Assembly: GCF_901709675.1 (NCBI RefSeq)
Contig: NC_051104.1
Coordinates: 2,421,001 to 2,485,000, forward strand
Direction of reading: 5' to 3'
Source of the DNA: Syngnathus acus
Lineage: Eukaryota > Chordata > Actinopteri > Syngnathiformes > Syngnathidae
Length of the DNA stretch: 64,000 nucleotides
Position numbers and translations under genes: made by a program. Under the pieces are notes generated by a model. The model did no database searches, was not told where the DNA came from, and saw only the letters and a program-made list of their open reading frames with translations. Positions 35,694 through 47,002 of this stretch are shown piece after piece; the stretch's first letter is position 1; each line of letters begins with the position of its first letter.

Positions 35694-38600
35694 CTCAGGC
35701 CAGAAGAGGAGCAAAATAAATAAATAAAATGGGGAAGGGGGGGGAAAGCTAAAATGTCAAACCCCCTCTGGGTTTTTATCCTCACAGCACCGAGCTCGTT
35801 TCACCGCGGTGCGGTCAAGCTCGGCATTCTGCTGTTTTTTTCTCGATTGGAGACTAAAAGCGAGGTAATTCCTTCCACTCGGGCGCCGAGGAGTTGACAT
35901 TAAAGGCGGCTAACGGGGTCAGCGGTGGCCCAGAAGCTTCTCGGCGGCAGGGTCCGATAATTGGCACCTATCGGAGCGCAGAGAAGACAAAAAAGACAAC
36001 GGCAAACGTCAGCAAAAGTGCCGCTGTGACCGCGGCAAGTAATGTGATTACTGGCGCGCCTGTAATGTGATTACTGGCGCACCAGTAATGACATGCTCTC
36101 GCTAATCATATAGAAACTCAAAAGACAGGCAATTGGGTCACCAAGCCAAGTTGGAGTGCAAAAACAACTTTTCATTTAAATGGTAAATTGCCTTTACAAA
36201 GTTGGAATGCGCATGAAAATGCGTTTGCAGGATGTCACAGCAAGGGGGCGCTGTAACCACAGATTTTACACTGCATTTGCGAAACGGTGCAACAACAAAG
36301 AGGATCGTTTGATGGAACCGTTACAATTTTGTGTTACTTGGCGAGACATCCAACTTTGCCAACAAGCTCCACCCACAACAAAAGACAAAATCTTAGGATG
36401 ATTTGCAATTTAGTGTCATCCTTCGGTCTTGAACAAAACACACGGTTTGCTAGCAATTGGACTGCGTTGTCTCGAGGCTGACACGTCGGCCAAACTTGGA
36501 TGTTGCCAAGTAAAATTGCTCATCAAGGACACCTTTTCGGCTTTACAAAAGGTCTGCTCGCATCTTGTTTAGTGAATGTGGTGGCCTGCCACCGCATTGG
36601 CAGACGAAACGTCTCACGGGCCTGCCCTTGACCCGGCGTCACAAAGGATCGTCAAAGGCCTCCATGCTAACGAGCGCAACAACAAAGGCCGGTCAGCTGA
36701 CTCCCAATTATCTAGCTGCACCCCAGCAAGGTCATCATAGACACGCTAACAAGTCACGTGGGTGGGTCAGATTAAAAATAAATCGGAGGCGACCTCAAGC
36801 CGGATGCTCGGTGGCACGCCGGCCTTTGTCTTAACGCCTGGGCCGCGTGCCTGACAGTTTACCCAGCATGCCTCAAACGCGGAGGAGGAGGTGAAGAAGG
36901 TCGTGGTGTCTTGACACGAAAGAATCCCAGCAGGACCGAGCGGCCTTGTCGCAAAGGCGGCCGGTTAGCCGTGTATGAGTCGCGAGGCGATGCGTGCGCG
37001 TCCTCCAGCCTCCTTACGGCCAACAAATGCCACGTAAACGGCGGGAGGTCATGTGAGAGGAGACGTCGAGAGAGCTTGGCTCGCACGCGACGTTACGCTT
37101 GGCTCACCAAAACGCTCTCTTGACTTTTCGCTGATATCCTGATCATGAGAACATCACATCATGATAACTTTCATATCGAAATAATAAGTCGTGCACAGCG
37201 TGATAATATTCTATCGTGACATCATCATGATAATGTCCTCCTACTGTGCGCCATCACGAGTGTGATCATATTTTATCATCCGCTGTATCATGAGCGCATG
37301 ATATCACAACATCGTCAATCTTGTGAGCGTGCTGGTGTGCAAGTCGCTGAGTGCTTGCCTGCCAAGCTGCGCGGTCTCAGAATGACATTTGGACGAGGGA
37401 AGTCGAAAGTGGAGCAGATGTGTGTGCAGGGCGGCGGGAGTCTGCAGGTGGACCATGGCTCACGCCGACCGGCTCAGCCGAGGCAAACCATCTCCGCAAG
37501 TAACGGAACGTTCATAGACTGCTCACACGACTTTGACTTGCGCTAGCTTCATGCTAACGCGCAGTATAAAACACCACTGAAGGGCGAAGCGCAGGATCTT
37601 TAAACGCAAACAGTGCTACAACATACACTCAAAGGCATATATTCTTTATCCTCTTCCATAAATGACAGACAGTCGTGCATTATGCTGCTCCCTGCTGGAC
37701 AAATCACGCATAGCAGATGGTGGCACAGTGAATTGACAAATGAAAACTTCACAAAATGTTTCATTCGTTGCATTCAATTTGATTACGATATGTGTATTCT
37801 TGACTAAATATAATTGACTGCTATTTTACTTTTTAAAAACACATTCCTAAAAATGCGGGAGCCTGTTTAAAATTTGCCTTTTCCTCCAATTCATTTTCAA
37901 ACTGTGTTTTGGGGACATTATAACCTTCATGTGGATTTCCCCCCGGGAGGCCGGTCAGTGGGGGTTGGGGGGCAGCGTCAATGTGATGAGCGCGAATGAA
38001 GTGAAAATACAAGATAAAGCAGCCCCCCCCCTCCGCCCCCCAGCCGCTGTTTGGCTTCCACACAGTTGTTCTAATCCCATTTAGCCATCCCACAACAGGA
38101 TTACCAGCGAGCGCCGCGGGTCCGGACGACCAATCGCACACTCGCTGCCGTTTCACGGACTCCTCCAGCACCGATCATCACCCCACGTCAACGGAGACCT
38201 TTCACCCCTTGCTCAAGGGCCCCTCGGCCGGAGTTGAGAAAATGAGCGGATTGGCCAACCGAAGCGAAGTGGCGGTGACGTTTTTGAGAGGTCGGATGGA
38301 GGACGCGAGCCATCATCTGCGCCCGAGGTTGGGGCCACAAAGCCACCCGGCCTTTGATTCGCGACGCCCCCTTTTGCCCCGCTTTGGATTGGCCACGCCG
38401 CCCGCAGCGGGGACAAGTGACAGCCGGCACAACGCGGCGGCTAATTTTGTGGACAGCGAGTCAGCGAGAATGGTAATAATATTTATCACGCTGGCGTCAT
38501 TTCCAAATGGCATGGGACATTTCATTAGGCACGCTTGCACCCCAGGTGCAAAACAAAAATGTACCCAAAATAAGAACGCTCACTTTTAGGTCATGACTTC

Positions 38601-39054
38601 ATCATCCAATTTTCTTTGCGAAAAATGAAGAGCAAAAGTATAATAACGTTCGACGAATGCATTTCACAGTGTATCATTATCGTCATGGAATGAATCCCGC
38701 ATTTCATTATCAACTGCTTCATCAACAGGCTAAGGTGTACCTAATAAAACGACCCGCCCTTGTTGCGTATCTTTTTTTCACTACTCCATTCAGTTTTTGC
38801 TCAAAATCTGGATGCTCTAAGAATAGGTCAGAAATGATTCAATCATAATCTCCTCTGTTGAGAAAGGGGAGTTTTCTTCTTTTGTCTTATATTGGGAGGT
38901 GGAGGTGGAAGGGCGGGGGTCACGTCCTCTCTCCCGGCGTGCGAGAAAACCGCTGTGGTGACACGCGTGGTGCACATCTATCACCACGCAGCCACGTAAA
39001 ACGCACACACACCAAAAAAGTTACACACGCCCTCATCTTCTGCATTGACAAGTG

Positions 39055-39085
<31 letters not shown>

Positions 39086-39199
39086 CGCCGCGGAGGCAGA
39101 GCAAATGAGCGCAGAATACTAATGATGCACGACGAGGAGGAAAAAAGGTTGAATATGCAGCGAGCGTGCAAAAAAGGGAGAAGAAGCAGCCACACTCAC
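35694..39199. other. probable 5'UTR intron or upstream flank of cdh7
   Basis: No coding sequence is supported. It holds a 23-bp direct repeat (36039-36061 and 36062-36084, word GTAATGTGATTACTGGCGC), a cluster of ATCATGAT-like words (37135-37310) and a poly(A) run at 39060-39085. Confidence 0.5.
39060..39085. repeat. poly(A) run, 26 nt
   Basis: Perfect A homopolymer. Confidence 0.95.
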
Positions 39200-39611
39200 C
39201 CGCCAAAAAAAGGTGACAGAAGTTGCCACCGGCGAGGACGCCCAAAGTTGACTGAGCAGGACAACAAGACCCCCAGAGAAAGAAGAAGAAGAAAGGAGGA
39301 GCAGGAGGATGAGGAGGAGGAATGGAGCGTGCGTGACGTTGTTGAACAAGTCGTCAATTAGGTCCCGATGGCGTGGATTTGTGTTGCTTGCGCTGACGGA
39401 GCCGAGCCGCTGCGCACGCTGGCTCTGCCTCCACTCAGATGTGACTCGGCTCGGCTCGCACTTTCTCTCCAGCCTCACTCCCCCTCTCTCTCGCTCTCTC
39501 TCTCTCTCCTGCGTAGTGCCGCCTCCTACTCTTCCTCCTCCTTCCTCGCACGGGAGACCAGCTGCAGACTTCTTCCTCTTCTGCCGGTGTGGCGATCGCA
39601 GCAAGCGCTAG
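39200..39611 (-). other. cdh7: candidate non-coding first exon / promoter region of cdh7
   Basis: On the minus strand this GC-rich block contains a GA-repeat-bearing leader (39475-39510), a CpG-containing core (39390-39470) and a strong donor GGCGG|GTGAGT at 39200/39199. A pyrimidine tract ending TGCTCAG at 39252 offers an alternative small exon 39200-39251. There is no TATA box. The position, 3.5 kb upstream of the coding start, suits a 5'UTR exon, but no transcript evidence is available. Confidence 0.3.
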
Positions 39612-39944
39612 AGCAAAGGTGTCCAAACTAAAGGCCGGGGACCCGCGTGCAGACCCCCGTCTATTTTTTGACAGGCCCGAAAATGTTGTTTAAAAAAAGG
39701 GTTGGGTGTTTAAAGAGAAAAAAGTCAGGGGCTAAAAGAGTGACAACATTTCGCTCCAAAAAAAATCCGGACCCGTTTACCTCGCCGCCTATTCATAAAT
39801 AACAATCCACATTTGTGAGTTGGACTGTCTTTAGCATATTGACTCAATTAAAGTCAAAGAATTTCTTTGCAGCCTTCAGATTTTTCTCTCTGTGTTGCTT
39901 GGATGAAAATGTTTGCGCAGCCCTGGAACAGAGTGACACAAATC

Positions 39945-40480
39945 ACGAGGAGGAGAGAAGACGTGCGGGAGATGCTCATAAAAAAGGAGAAGGATGGCGA
40001 GAAGGAGTTTTCACACTCGCACAAATCACCCAGACGGAGAGAAAGGACGGACAAGGGGGAGAAGAGGAGAGAGAGATAAAAAAACGGGGAGGGGGCAGAA
40101 GGAGGAGGAAAGGAAGATTGATATGAGGAGGAAGGCGATAAGAGCAGCGGAGGGGCAACAAAATGAGAAGATTAGCAGGAGCCAATGAAGATGGAGGTGG
40201 TGGAGGAGAGGAGGTGAAGGAGACAGGAGGAGCAAACAAAGATAGATAAGGAGGTGAAACGAGCAGGAAGAGATTGAAGAGGAGGATAAGCAAGGAACAA
40301 AGATTGACGACGAGGTGAAGCGTGCAATGGAATGAGAGATGATGGATAGGAGAGGAGGAGAAGATAGACTTGCTAGAGGGGCTGAAGGAGAATGTACAAA
40401 AAAAGGATGAGGTGAATGAGATAAAAGATAGCTGAAGGATGACATGGATGAGGTAAAAGGGGGAGGGGAGGGGGAGGAGC
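39945..40480. repeat. long polypurine tract / degenerate GA-rich minisatellite
   Basis: More than 500 bp of the plus strand is mostly A and G with sparse T and C. It is built from words such as GAGGAG, GAGGTGAA, GGAGGATAAG and AACAAAGAT that recur irregularly. It lies just upstream of the candidate cdh7 promoter. Its pyrimidine-rich strand produces long Ser/Pro/Leu open frames that are composition artefacts. Confidence 0.7.
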
Positions 40481-43400
40481 TGCGGAGGACATTCTGTGCG
40501 AAACACAAGTCCATTTTGAAAGGTGGCAACTTGTGATGGGCAGATGGCTTGTGAAGTCCCTGCTGAAACTTTGAAAAATATTCCAGACACCTTGGTGCGC
40601 TCTCACGAGTTGCACGTCACGCGCCAACGTATTTACGTTTCATTGATGTACAACCAGTAGGGGGCAGACTTGGTCGGGAGTCTTTGCTTGGCTTTGTTGC
40701 TAGCCAGAATGTACGCCATCCCGAAAAATAAATGCCGACATATGACAGAGAATCAGAGATCTGGTGTAAAAATGCAGAACCAAAGCACTACTTTTGTCCA
40801 AGTGAAACGCCACAAAAATCATGCTTTGCCAACACGTTGCATTTGTGTGCACTTCGTGTTTTTGTCTTTCTTTCCTTCTTCACTAATTGAATTTTCAAAT
40901 GTCACCACGTAATTACGCTCCCAAAACTCCCCCGCTTTTGCATTCCGCCCAATTAGCAAAACGCGCCACAAAACACGGCACATGTGCACGCAGGCAGCAG
41001 CTGGTTAGCCGCAGATGCATTGCTGGAATAAACGCAGGGCGAGGCCTCAAAATATCACACCGAGTCACATCAAGGTAAGAAAGACCATCCGGCGCGCAAA
41101 CGCTCTTCAGAAGTTTACACGGAGCCCGCGAAGCTAGCAAACAAGCATGAATCCGTTCATTTTCTGCTAACAGCTATGCGAAACAAATCCAGATTGCAGG
41201 TGCAAAGTTTCAACATAAGGTATGCAGAAGTCCCACCCGTCCCGCCCCCAGGTTCAGACAACGGACTTGACGGGCGCTTAGCGGCGGGTATTAGTCACCC
41301 ACCGTTGGCGCTCCCTGGGTGTATTTGCATTTTGCCGCCGGAGTCCATTGTCTGCCGCGAGAATGGCGAGCGCCGACCCAAACTAATAGAAAGAGCATCC
41401 CCTGTCTGTCAGCTGGGGGAAGAGCGCTTAGCTGGTGTGCAGCGGCTCGGGAGCAAACGGCGAGTCAAAGGTATATGCAGATAGATGAGAGGGAGGGAGG
41501 GTTGGGGGGAGGAGGCGTATTTAATTGGACGGTGACATTGGGAGTTCATCAGCACCTCCCCATCCATCAGCAGATGCCCGCAGGCGATGAGGCCGTCCCC
41601 CACGTGTCCGGCGCGCCCGCCTCCCACTTATCGGCCATCTTCTTGTCTTGACCCCGCCCCCCTCCCGCGTGAGTCTACCATATCACGAGCGTGACCTCCG
41701 CTTACCTGGCCACCGGTTATCTGCTCGAGGTCTTTTGGCTTAGTGAGAGGAGGACAGTGAGTAAAAAATAACCTGCAAGGAAGGGAGGGAGAGTTCGAAG
41801 GTTCGGGTCCTGTACGTGGCTTGCGTGCCATTTCTTCACCGGTCACCAAAGCTAAGCTTCATGTTTGAAAACCAAAGTCGACATTCCAGTCCAAAGCAGC
41901 GAGCACGCAAGCTGATCGGTAAATAGCGGCAGATCAATAAGCCGCCAGCGGACAGGTGCCGGTGTCGTTCCCGCGAGCCGGCCGCTCTGTAACACACTCA
42001 AAGGATCATCGATCGCGGCAGAGGGACTTTCTAAAGGAAACACTTAAGGAGCTGTCATAACATGCGACAGCTTCTGAAAGCCCGAGCCAGCGGTGCGGTG
42101 AGGAAGACGGCCTTTTTCAATTCATTTCAACTTTATGGAAATAGAATTTGCCCCGCCCCCACGCACTCCCTCTGCTCCTCAAAGACGGGAGGCGCGATGA
42201 CTCAGAGCGCGTGACCTTTCCGTGGCAGCGTGACTCTCGACGGCGGGTGGCTGATTTATCATCAAACCGGATTTCGTTTAGCGGCGGATCAAATGCATCT
42301 TCCCTCTCCGTAATTGCGCAACAACGTTTCCCGCCGAGGAGTCGACTTGTAATTGTATTTTAATTCCTTCTGCGCGCGCTTGTGTTTTCTTTTAATCATC
42401 CTGAGCCGCTGTGCGGTCGCGGGGCGCCTCGGCGGAGTGAGACCTTGATGTCGGAGGCCTGCCGCCGTCAAGCCGGTCGAGGCTCGTCATCTTTGCGTCA
42501 AAGCACCCTTTGAGGACTCGGTGTCCAGAAGGTATTGAGCCATTATATTTTGCTCAGGCGCAGCCGGAGAGGGTCGCCGGGATCAAGTGGACGAAAGGAC
42601 GAGCTAATCGCGGGGGATCGGCCGGATCGATGGCGGCCGTCTTCTCATTATTGGCCGTCGAGTCGCAGCTGGAGTGGCGGGGGAGAGGTGGGGGGGGGCT
42701 CCAGGCCCTCGCTGACTCAAAGCACAACATTCAGGTTGCATTCATCGAGCCGCTCTTTCTCCTGATTGTGCTCTGAGTTCTTCTTCTCTGGTAGTCGGGA
42801 CTCTCTGTGGCCTCTCAGAGGTTGATTTGGGTATTGCAGTGGAATTCTGATTTGAACGTAGACACATCATAGCGGGATATCGACATCGAGTCGAATCTAC
42901 ATTTGTGCTGCCTCAAAGAGTAAACAAGCATCGAGGTCATCCTGGGCCGATGCGTCACATGGTGTTGCCAAAAGAGAAAGCGTAGACAGACGCGCTCATT
43001 CATCTGCCAGTTTTGTCGAGCGAGGCGGCGTCCTGATCCGAATCCTAATGATTCGCCGGCTCGCCTGTGTGTCGCACAGCCGCTGAGTCGGGCTTGGATC
43101 TGCGCGAGCCCCTCTCCCCGTCCCCACTTCCACAAAAGACACTCTGAAGTTTCATCTTCAACGCTCTTGCTGCTGTTCTGCATGACACAGCACAAAGTCC
43201 GATGTTATCCACTTCACAGACTGAAGCAACCTCGCCTGCTCAAATGTTGAACTTTCCAGCATTTGAAAGGCAAACCGCAAACCGCTACGCTAAACGAAAC
43301 GAGAAATTTGCGCGACTGGCTCGACGCATCGGGCGTATTTCGGAAAAGTTATCGTCTCGTGTCTGGCGCAAGCGCAACGAGACCTCGCAAAACTTTCTGA

Positions 43401-46254
43401 TTGTTTGGCAGTTTTCATTCCTTGACAGAAGCAAACTTTGCCATTGCGGTCCGCAGGGGGGCGAGCGCTTACGCGCGTTTCGACGCATAATCAGTTTTAA
43501 AGCCGTTTTCACGGCGCCGCGTCGCCTCCCGGCGCCATTCAGGTGTCGTTTCTTCATTTGTTGTAACTGCCGAGTGGCGCTTTTCAATTACGCTTCTGCA
43601 ACGCTCACGCCCCCACCCACCCAGCCACCCCCGAAAGGTGGCAAATGTTCTTTGGACAGCAAGCCAGATGCTCTTCTTTGCGCTTCCAGCAAAAGAATGT
43701 CACCTCGTGTCAGGCAGAATGAGCAAGCAAACAGAAAGCGCAAACAAGCCCGAAATGAGGACGGGACAAGGCGAGGCGCCAGTCCGGACGGGGCGCCATG
43801 GTAACGAGGAACAGGCAAAGGCACGGACGGGTTCTTTGTCGTGACACGTCGTCTCCCCCGCGGTGTCAAAGATGTGCGCTCGCACGCTCCGCCGCTCGCA
43901 TTCACTCTCCGTCCGTCCGTTGCCCGGCTGGCTGGCAAAGGCTTCGTTATCGGCAACCGTCGCCGCCTTCTCCGCGAGATCCGGAATTCTTCCGACGTCG
44001 CGCCGCATTTCCCCAACCTCGGTGTAACGAGCAAAACAACAAACAGCTGCCCTTCGGGTGAGACGCAGGTGGGCGGCGCGAGCGCAGGTGTCGGCGGCAG
44101 GCGTCTCAAGTTTCGCCTTCGAGTGGATGGCGGAGGCTCCGACTTTGCCGAGAAGCAAACACGAGGTGCTGGACGACCCCAAAAACAAAATGGCGCCTTT
44201 CATTCAATGTTTCTCATTAACGTCGCGGAGCCCGTTGAATTTAATCCCGTCGTCGCCGAGTCAGTCGTTGGAGGACAAACGGAAGACAAATACCTCACCA
44301 ACTTTTTTTTTTGTTTTGGTTCTACGTGAGAACTTCTCCAGCAGACAAAGTGAAAATAAAGTCAGACGTCGGTTTTAAGATAAAAAGTGAGCGAGTGAAG
44401 GAGAGCGAGGACGAGTGGCGTTTTCCCCCCTGACGCAAATTCACAGCTAAGTTACAAAAGTAAGAAGAAGAGTGGAAATACCTTCTGCGTCGCCGCCAGG
44501 CCGGAAAGTGGCGTGTTGCGTCGACGCCGTAAACACGAGCTTGCCGATGAGCTCAAAGGCGCTCGACGAACACCGACGAGATGCCACGTCGTCTTGCATT
44601 GTCTGAAATCACAAGAGCAAATCAACATTAACGACGACATCCGTCCATCCGTTCGCTCGTCTATGAATTCACATCAAAGCCGTGGTTTTTTTTTTCTTCC
44701 CCCTTTTTTGATTTCCGCTGCGACTGATCGTGTGAAATGAGAAAAAGTTCTTCTCTAGTGCGGCGGAACGAGCTCAAAGCTCAGCCGGCGGTGGCACAAC
44801 TTGATGGAGCCGATGGCCGCTTGGTGTCGACTCCCCCCCCCCCGGGTGTTCCATGGCTGACACAACGACCCCCCCCTTCATGGTCTTGGCAGGTGCCAAG
44901 CCTGAGAAGCATTCTCTGAGTAGAAACCCGCCGACAGGACCTGACGCGCTCGTCCGTGTCCGTCACAGCTTTCATTTCCCGCGCCGGGCCATCGATTCTT
45001 TGGCCGGGTGACATTAGCGAGCCACGCTGGGTTTTAATCTGGTGTAAAGCGCCGCGGCCCCGGGGGGCCCGTCTCCTGAGGACGACAGCAAACGTGCTGC
45101 TCGGGATGGAGGGGGGAACTTTAAGTGAGCCAGAGTTTTTTTTTTTTTTTTCAAAAAATCTCTCTGTCGGCATTCAAGCGCAAGCTTGAAAACACACACG
45201 GGCAAAAGACCGAGGTCGTGTGTATTTGGAAAAATTGAATTAGGAAACGATCTGAGCGCAGCGCAGTCCGCCGTGCAGGCCACATCAAATTGAAGAGCGG
45301 CGACAGTTTGAGCAAGCCCGGCTGGCGGAAAACGGTCATCGCCCTTCTCCGGCGTTGTCAAGGCCGCTTGACGTATTGTTTGAGGAGCTTGTAGACACAA
45401 GTCGCTGTCTAGCCAGCGACATTAAAAAAGGTCCCTCTGAGAAAGGGGAAATTAATACACGCCATCCATTTCTGCCTTTCTACAAAAAAGTGACATATTT
45501 CAGGCTGACACATTTTAATTAGGCCATCAATAGCCCGGCGACGGCGCCTAATGGCGCGAGCGACGCTGGCGATGCGGGCGGGACAAGTTGCCTTCGCTTT
45601 AACTCGTTTGCACCGACATTTAAATGGGCCTTTAAAGTGCCGTGCTCACGCTGCCGTTATTTACTTTTCTCCCCCTGCGCTTAAATTGGACAACGGTTTC
45701 ACGGCGAGATCTGCATCGGCCGTGATTTGTGACAGATGATCGACGACTTACATGTGCAAAAAGGACTGACGTAATTCGTCGTTTTTTTTTTGTTTTTTTT
45801 ACGTTTAGGAATTTTGTCCAACATATGAAACTTCATTGAGGTCGCAAATATTGAAAGTAATATTGTTGTGAAATCCAAACTATGTACGTATGTATGCATT
45901 TGGTGTGCAATTATCTGGAAAGTAAAGTTGAAAAAAAAAAAGTCAAGTAAGCGCCAAAGATGGTGAAATAAGATAAAAGTGACTCCGCTATGAAAGTGGG
46001 AGGGAAGAATCCTTCTCCTCGCCAAGAGCCGCTGGCTATCCGTGTTCGAGGCCCAAAACAGAATGTGCTCATCAATCGACAATTACTCGTACTTTCTAGC
46101 CACACTCAGATTGTGTGTTTAAAAAAAAATGGTCGCCAAGGCAGGTCTGGGGTGTTTTCTCCTGACAAGGCGCTCTCCCAAGCCTCCGCCCCTCCCCTTG
46201 GGGAGACAAAATAAGAGCGACGAGCGCTGGCGTCCATCATTCAAAGCGGGAGAG

Positions 46255-46480
46255 GGTCATTGAGCCCGGCCCCCGTGACAGCTTTACAACTTTGCGCGCG
46301 ATTCCGTTTTAATTGGCAATCATGAATTAAGTGAACGAGAGCGCCAATGCCGCTTTTAATTGGCTCGACTTGATGAGTTCCTCAGATAAAAGCCAGCCAT
46401 ATATTCTCACGTTTGCTGCCACGTAATTAGCTGGCAGACGTATCAAGCCCGTGACCGGCAGCCACCGCCTCGCTACTTTG
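46255..46480. promoter_or_regulatory. candidate distal conserved non-coding element
   Basis: Repeat-free stretch with TTTTAATTGGCAATCATGAATTAAG, a second TTTTAATTGGC, and CACGTAATTAGCTGGCAG. The paired TTTTAATTGGC words and TAATTAG cores suggest homeodomain binding. Conservation is not tested. Confidence 0.22.
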
Positions 46481-46958
46481 GCCCGGACGTCGCGCGGGAT
46501 TTACGAAATGGCGGCGTGCTCGCTTGTTCGGGCAATCATAAATCAAGGCGGCCTGCTCAGGTTGTTTAGGTTTCTATCAAAAAAAAATATATCATCGGAG
46601 CAATAAAGGGAGATCTGCTTGTGTTGAAGAAAACCCCGGAGAGGGAAATAATGAGGAAATGCGTGGGGCTGTTTGGTTGCATCTGGATTCCGTGCAGGTC
46701 ACAATGAAAGAAAGAAACAAGGCAGCTGCAGCTTTGTTTGCTTTTCCTTTTTTGACATGGAAAGAAAGGAGCTCCTCCTTTTAACGATCTGCGTCGTCGC
46801 CAATCACGTCGAGACGTTCGATTTTGGCATAGCAGAACTTTTGATCGCGGTCACAGAAAGTTTCAAGGCGAGTCATTCTGGTGCAAGTTGGTGTCTTCGA
46901 GTGTGTTTGTTTGTTTGTTTCTGTGCCTGCATTTTCAGGGAATTTCATGACATTTGGA

Positions 46959-46961
<3 letters not shown>

Positions 46962-46995
<34 letters not shown>

Positions 46996-47002
46996 GTGTG
47001 CG
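46962..47002. repeat. (GT)n microsatellite
   Basis: About 41 bp of GT with a C interruption near the 3' end. Confidence 0.93.

Noticed and set aside
39119-39604. 161-codon frame across the candidate first exon
   Set aside because: It crosses the GA repeat and a probable donor site and has no family resemblance. The block is better read as non-coding leader.
39600-39700. GTGTCCAAACTAAAGGCCGGGG-like words resembling a hAT element end
   Set aside because: Only one degenerate end is visible and no matching terminus was found, so no element is called.
39976-40590. 204-codon Ser/Pro/Leu/Phe-rich open frame on the minus strand
   Set aside because: It is the pyrimidine strand of the polypurine tract. 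Composition bias explains the lack of stops and no domain is visible.
43202-43804. 200-codon open frame on the plus strand
   Set aside because: No recognisable domain, the overlapping frames are equally open, and the GC-rich context explains its length. There is no splice partner.
43588-44329. Overlapping long frames on both strands in GC-rich DNA
   Set aside because: Both strands and several frames are open at once, which points to base composition rather than coding.
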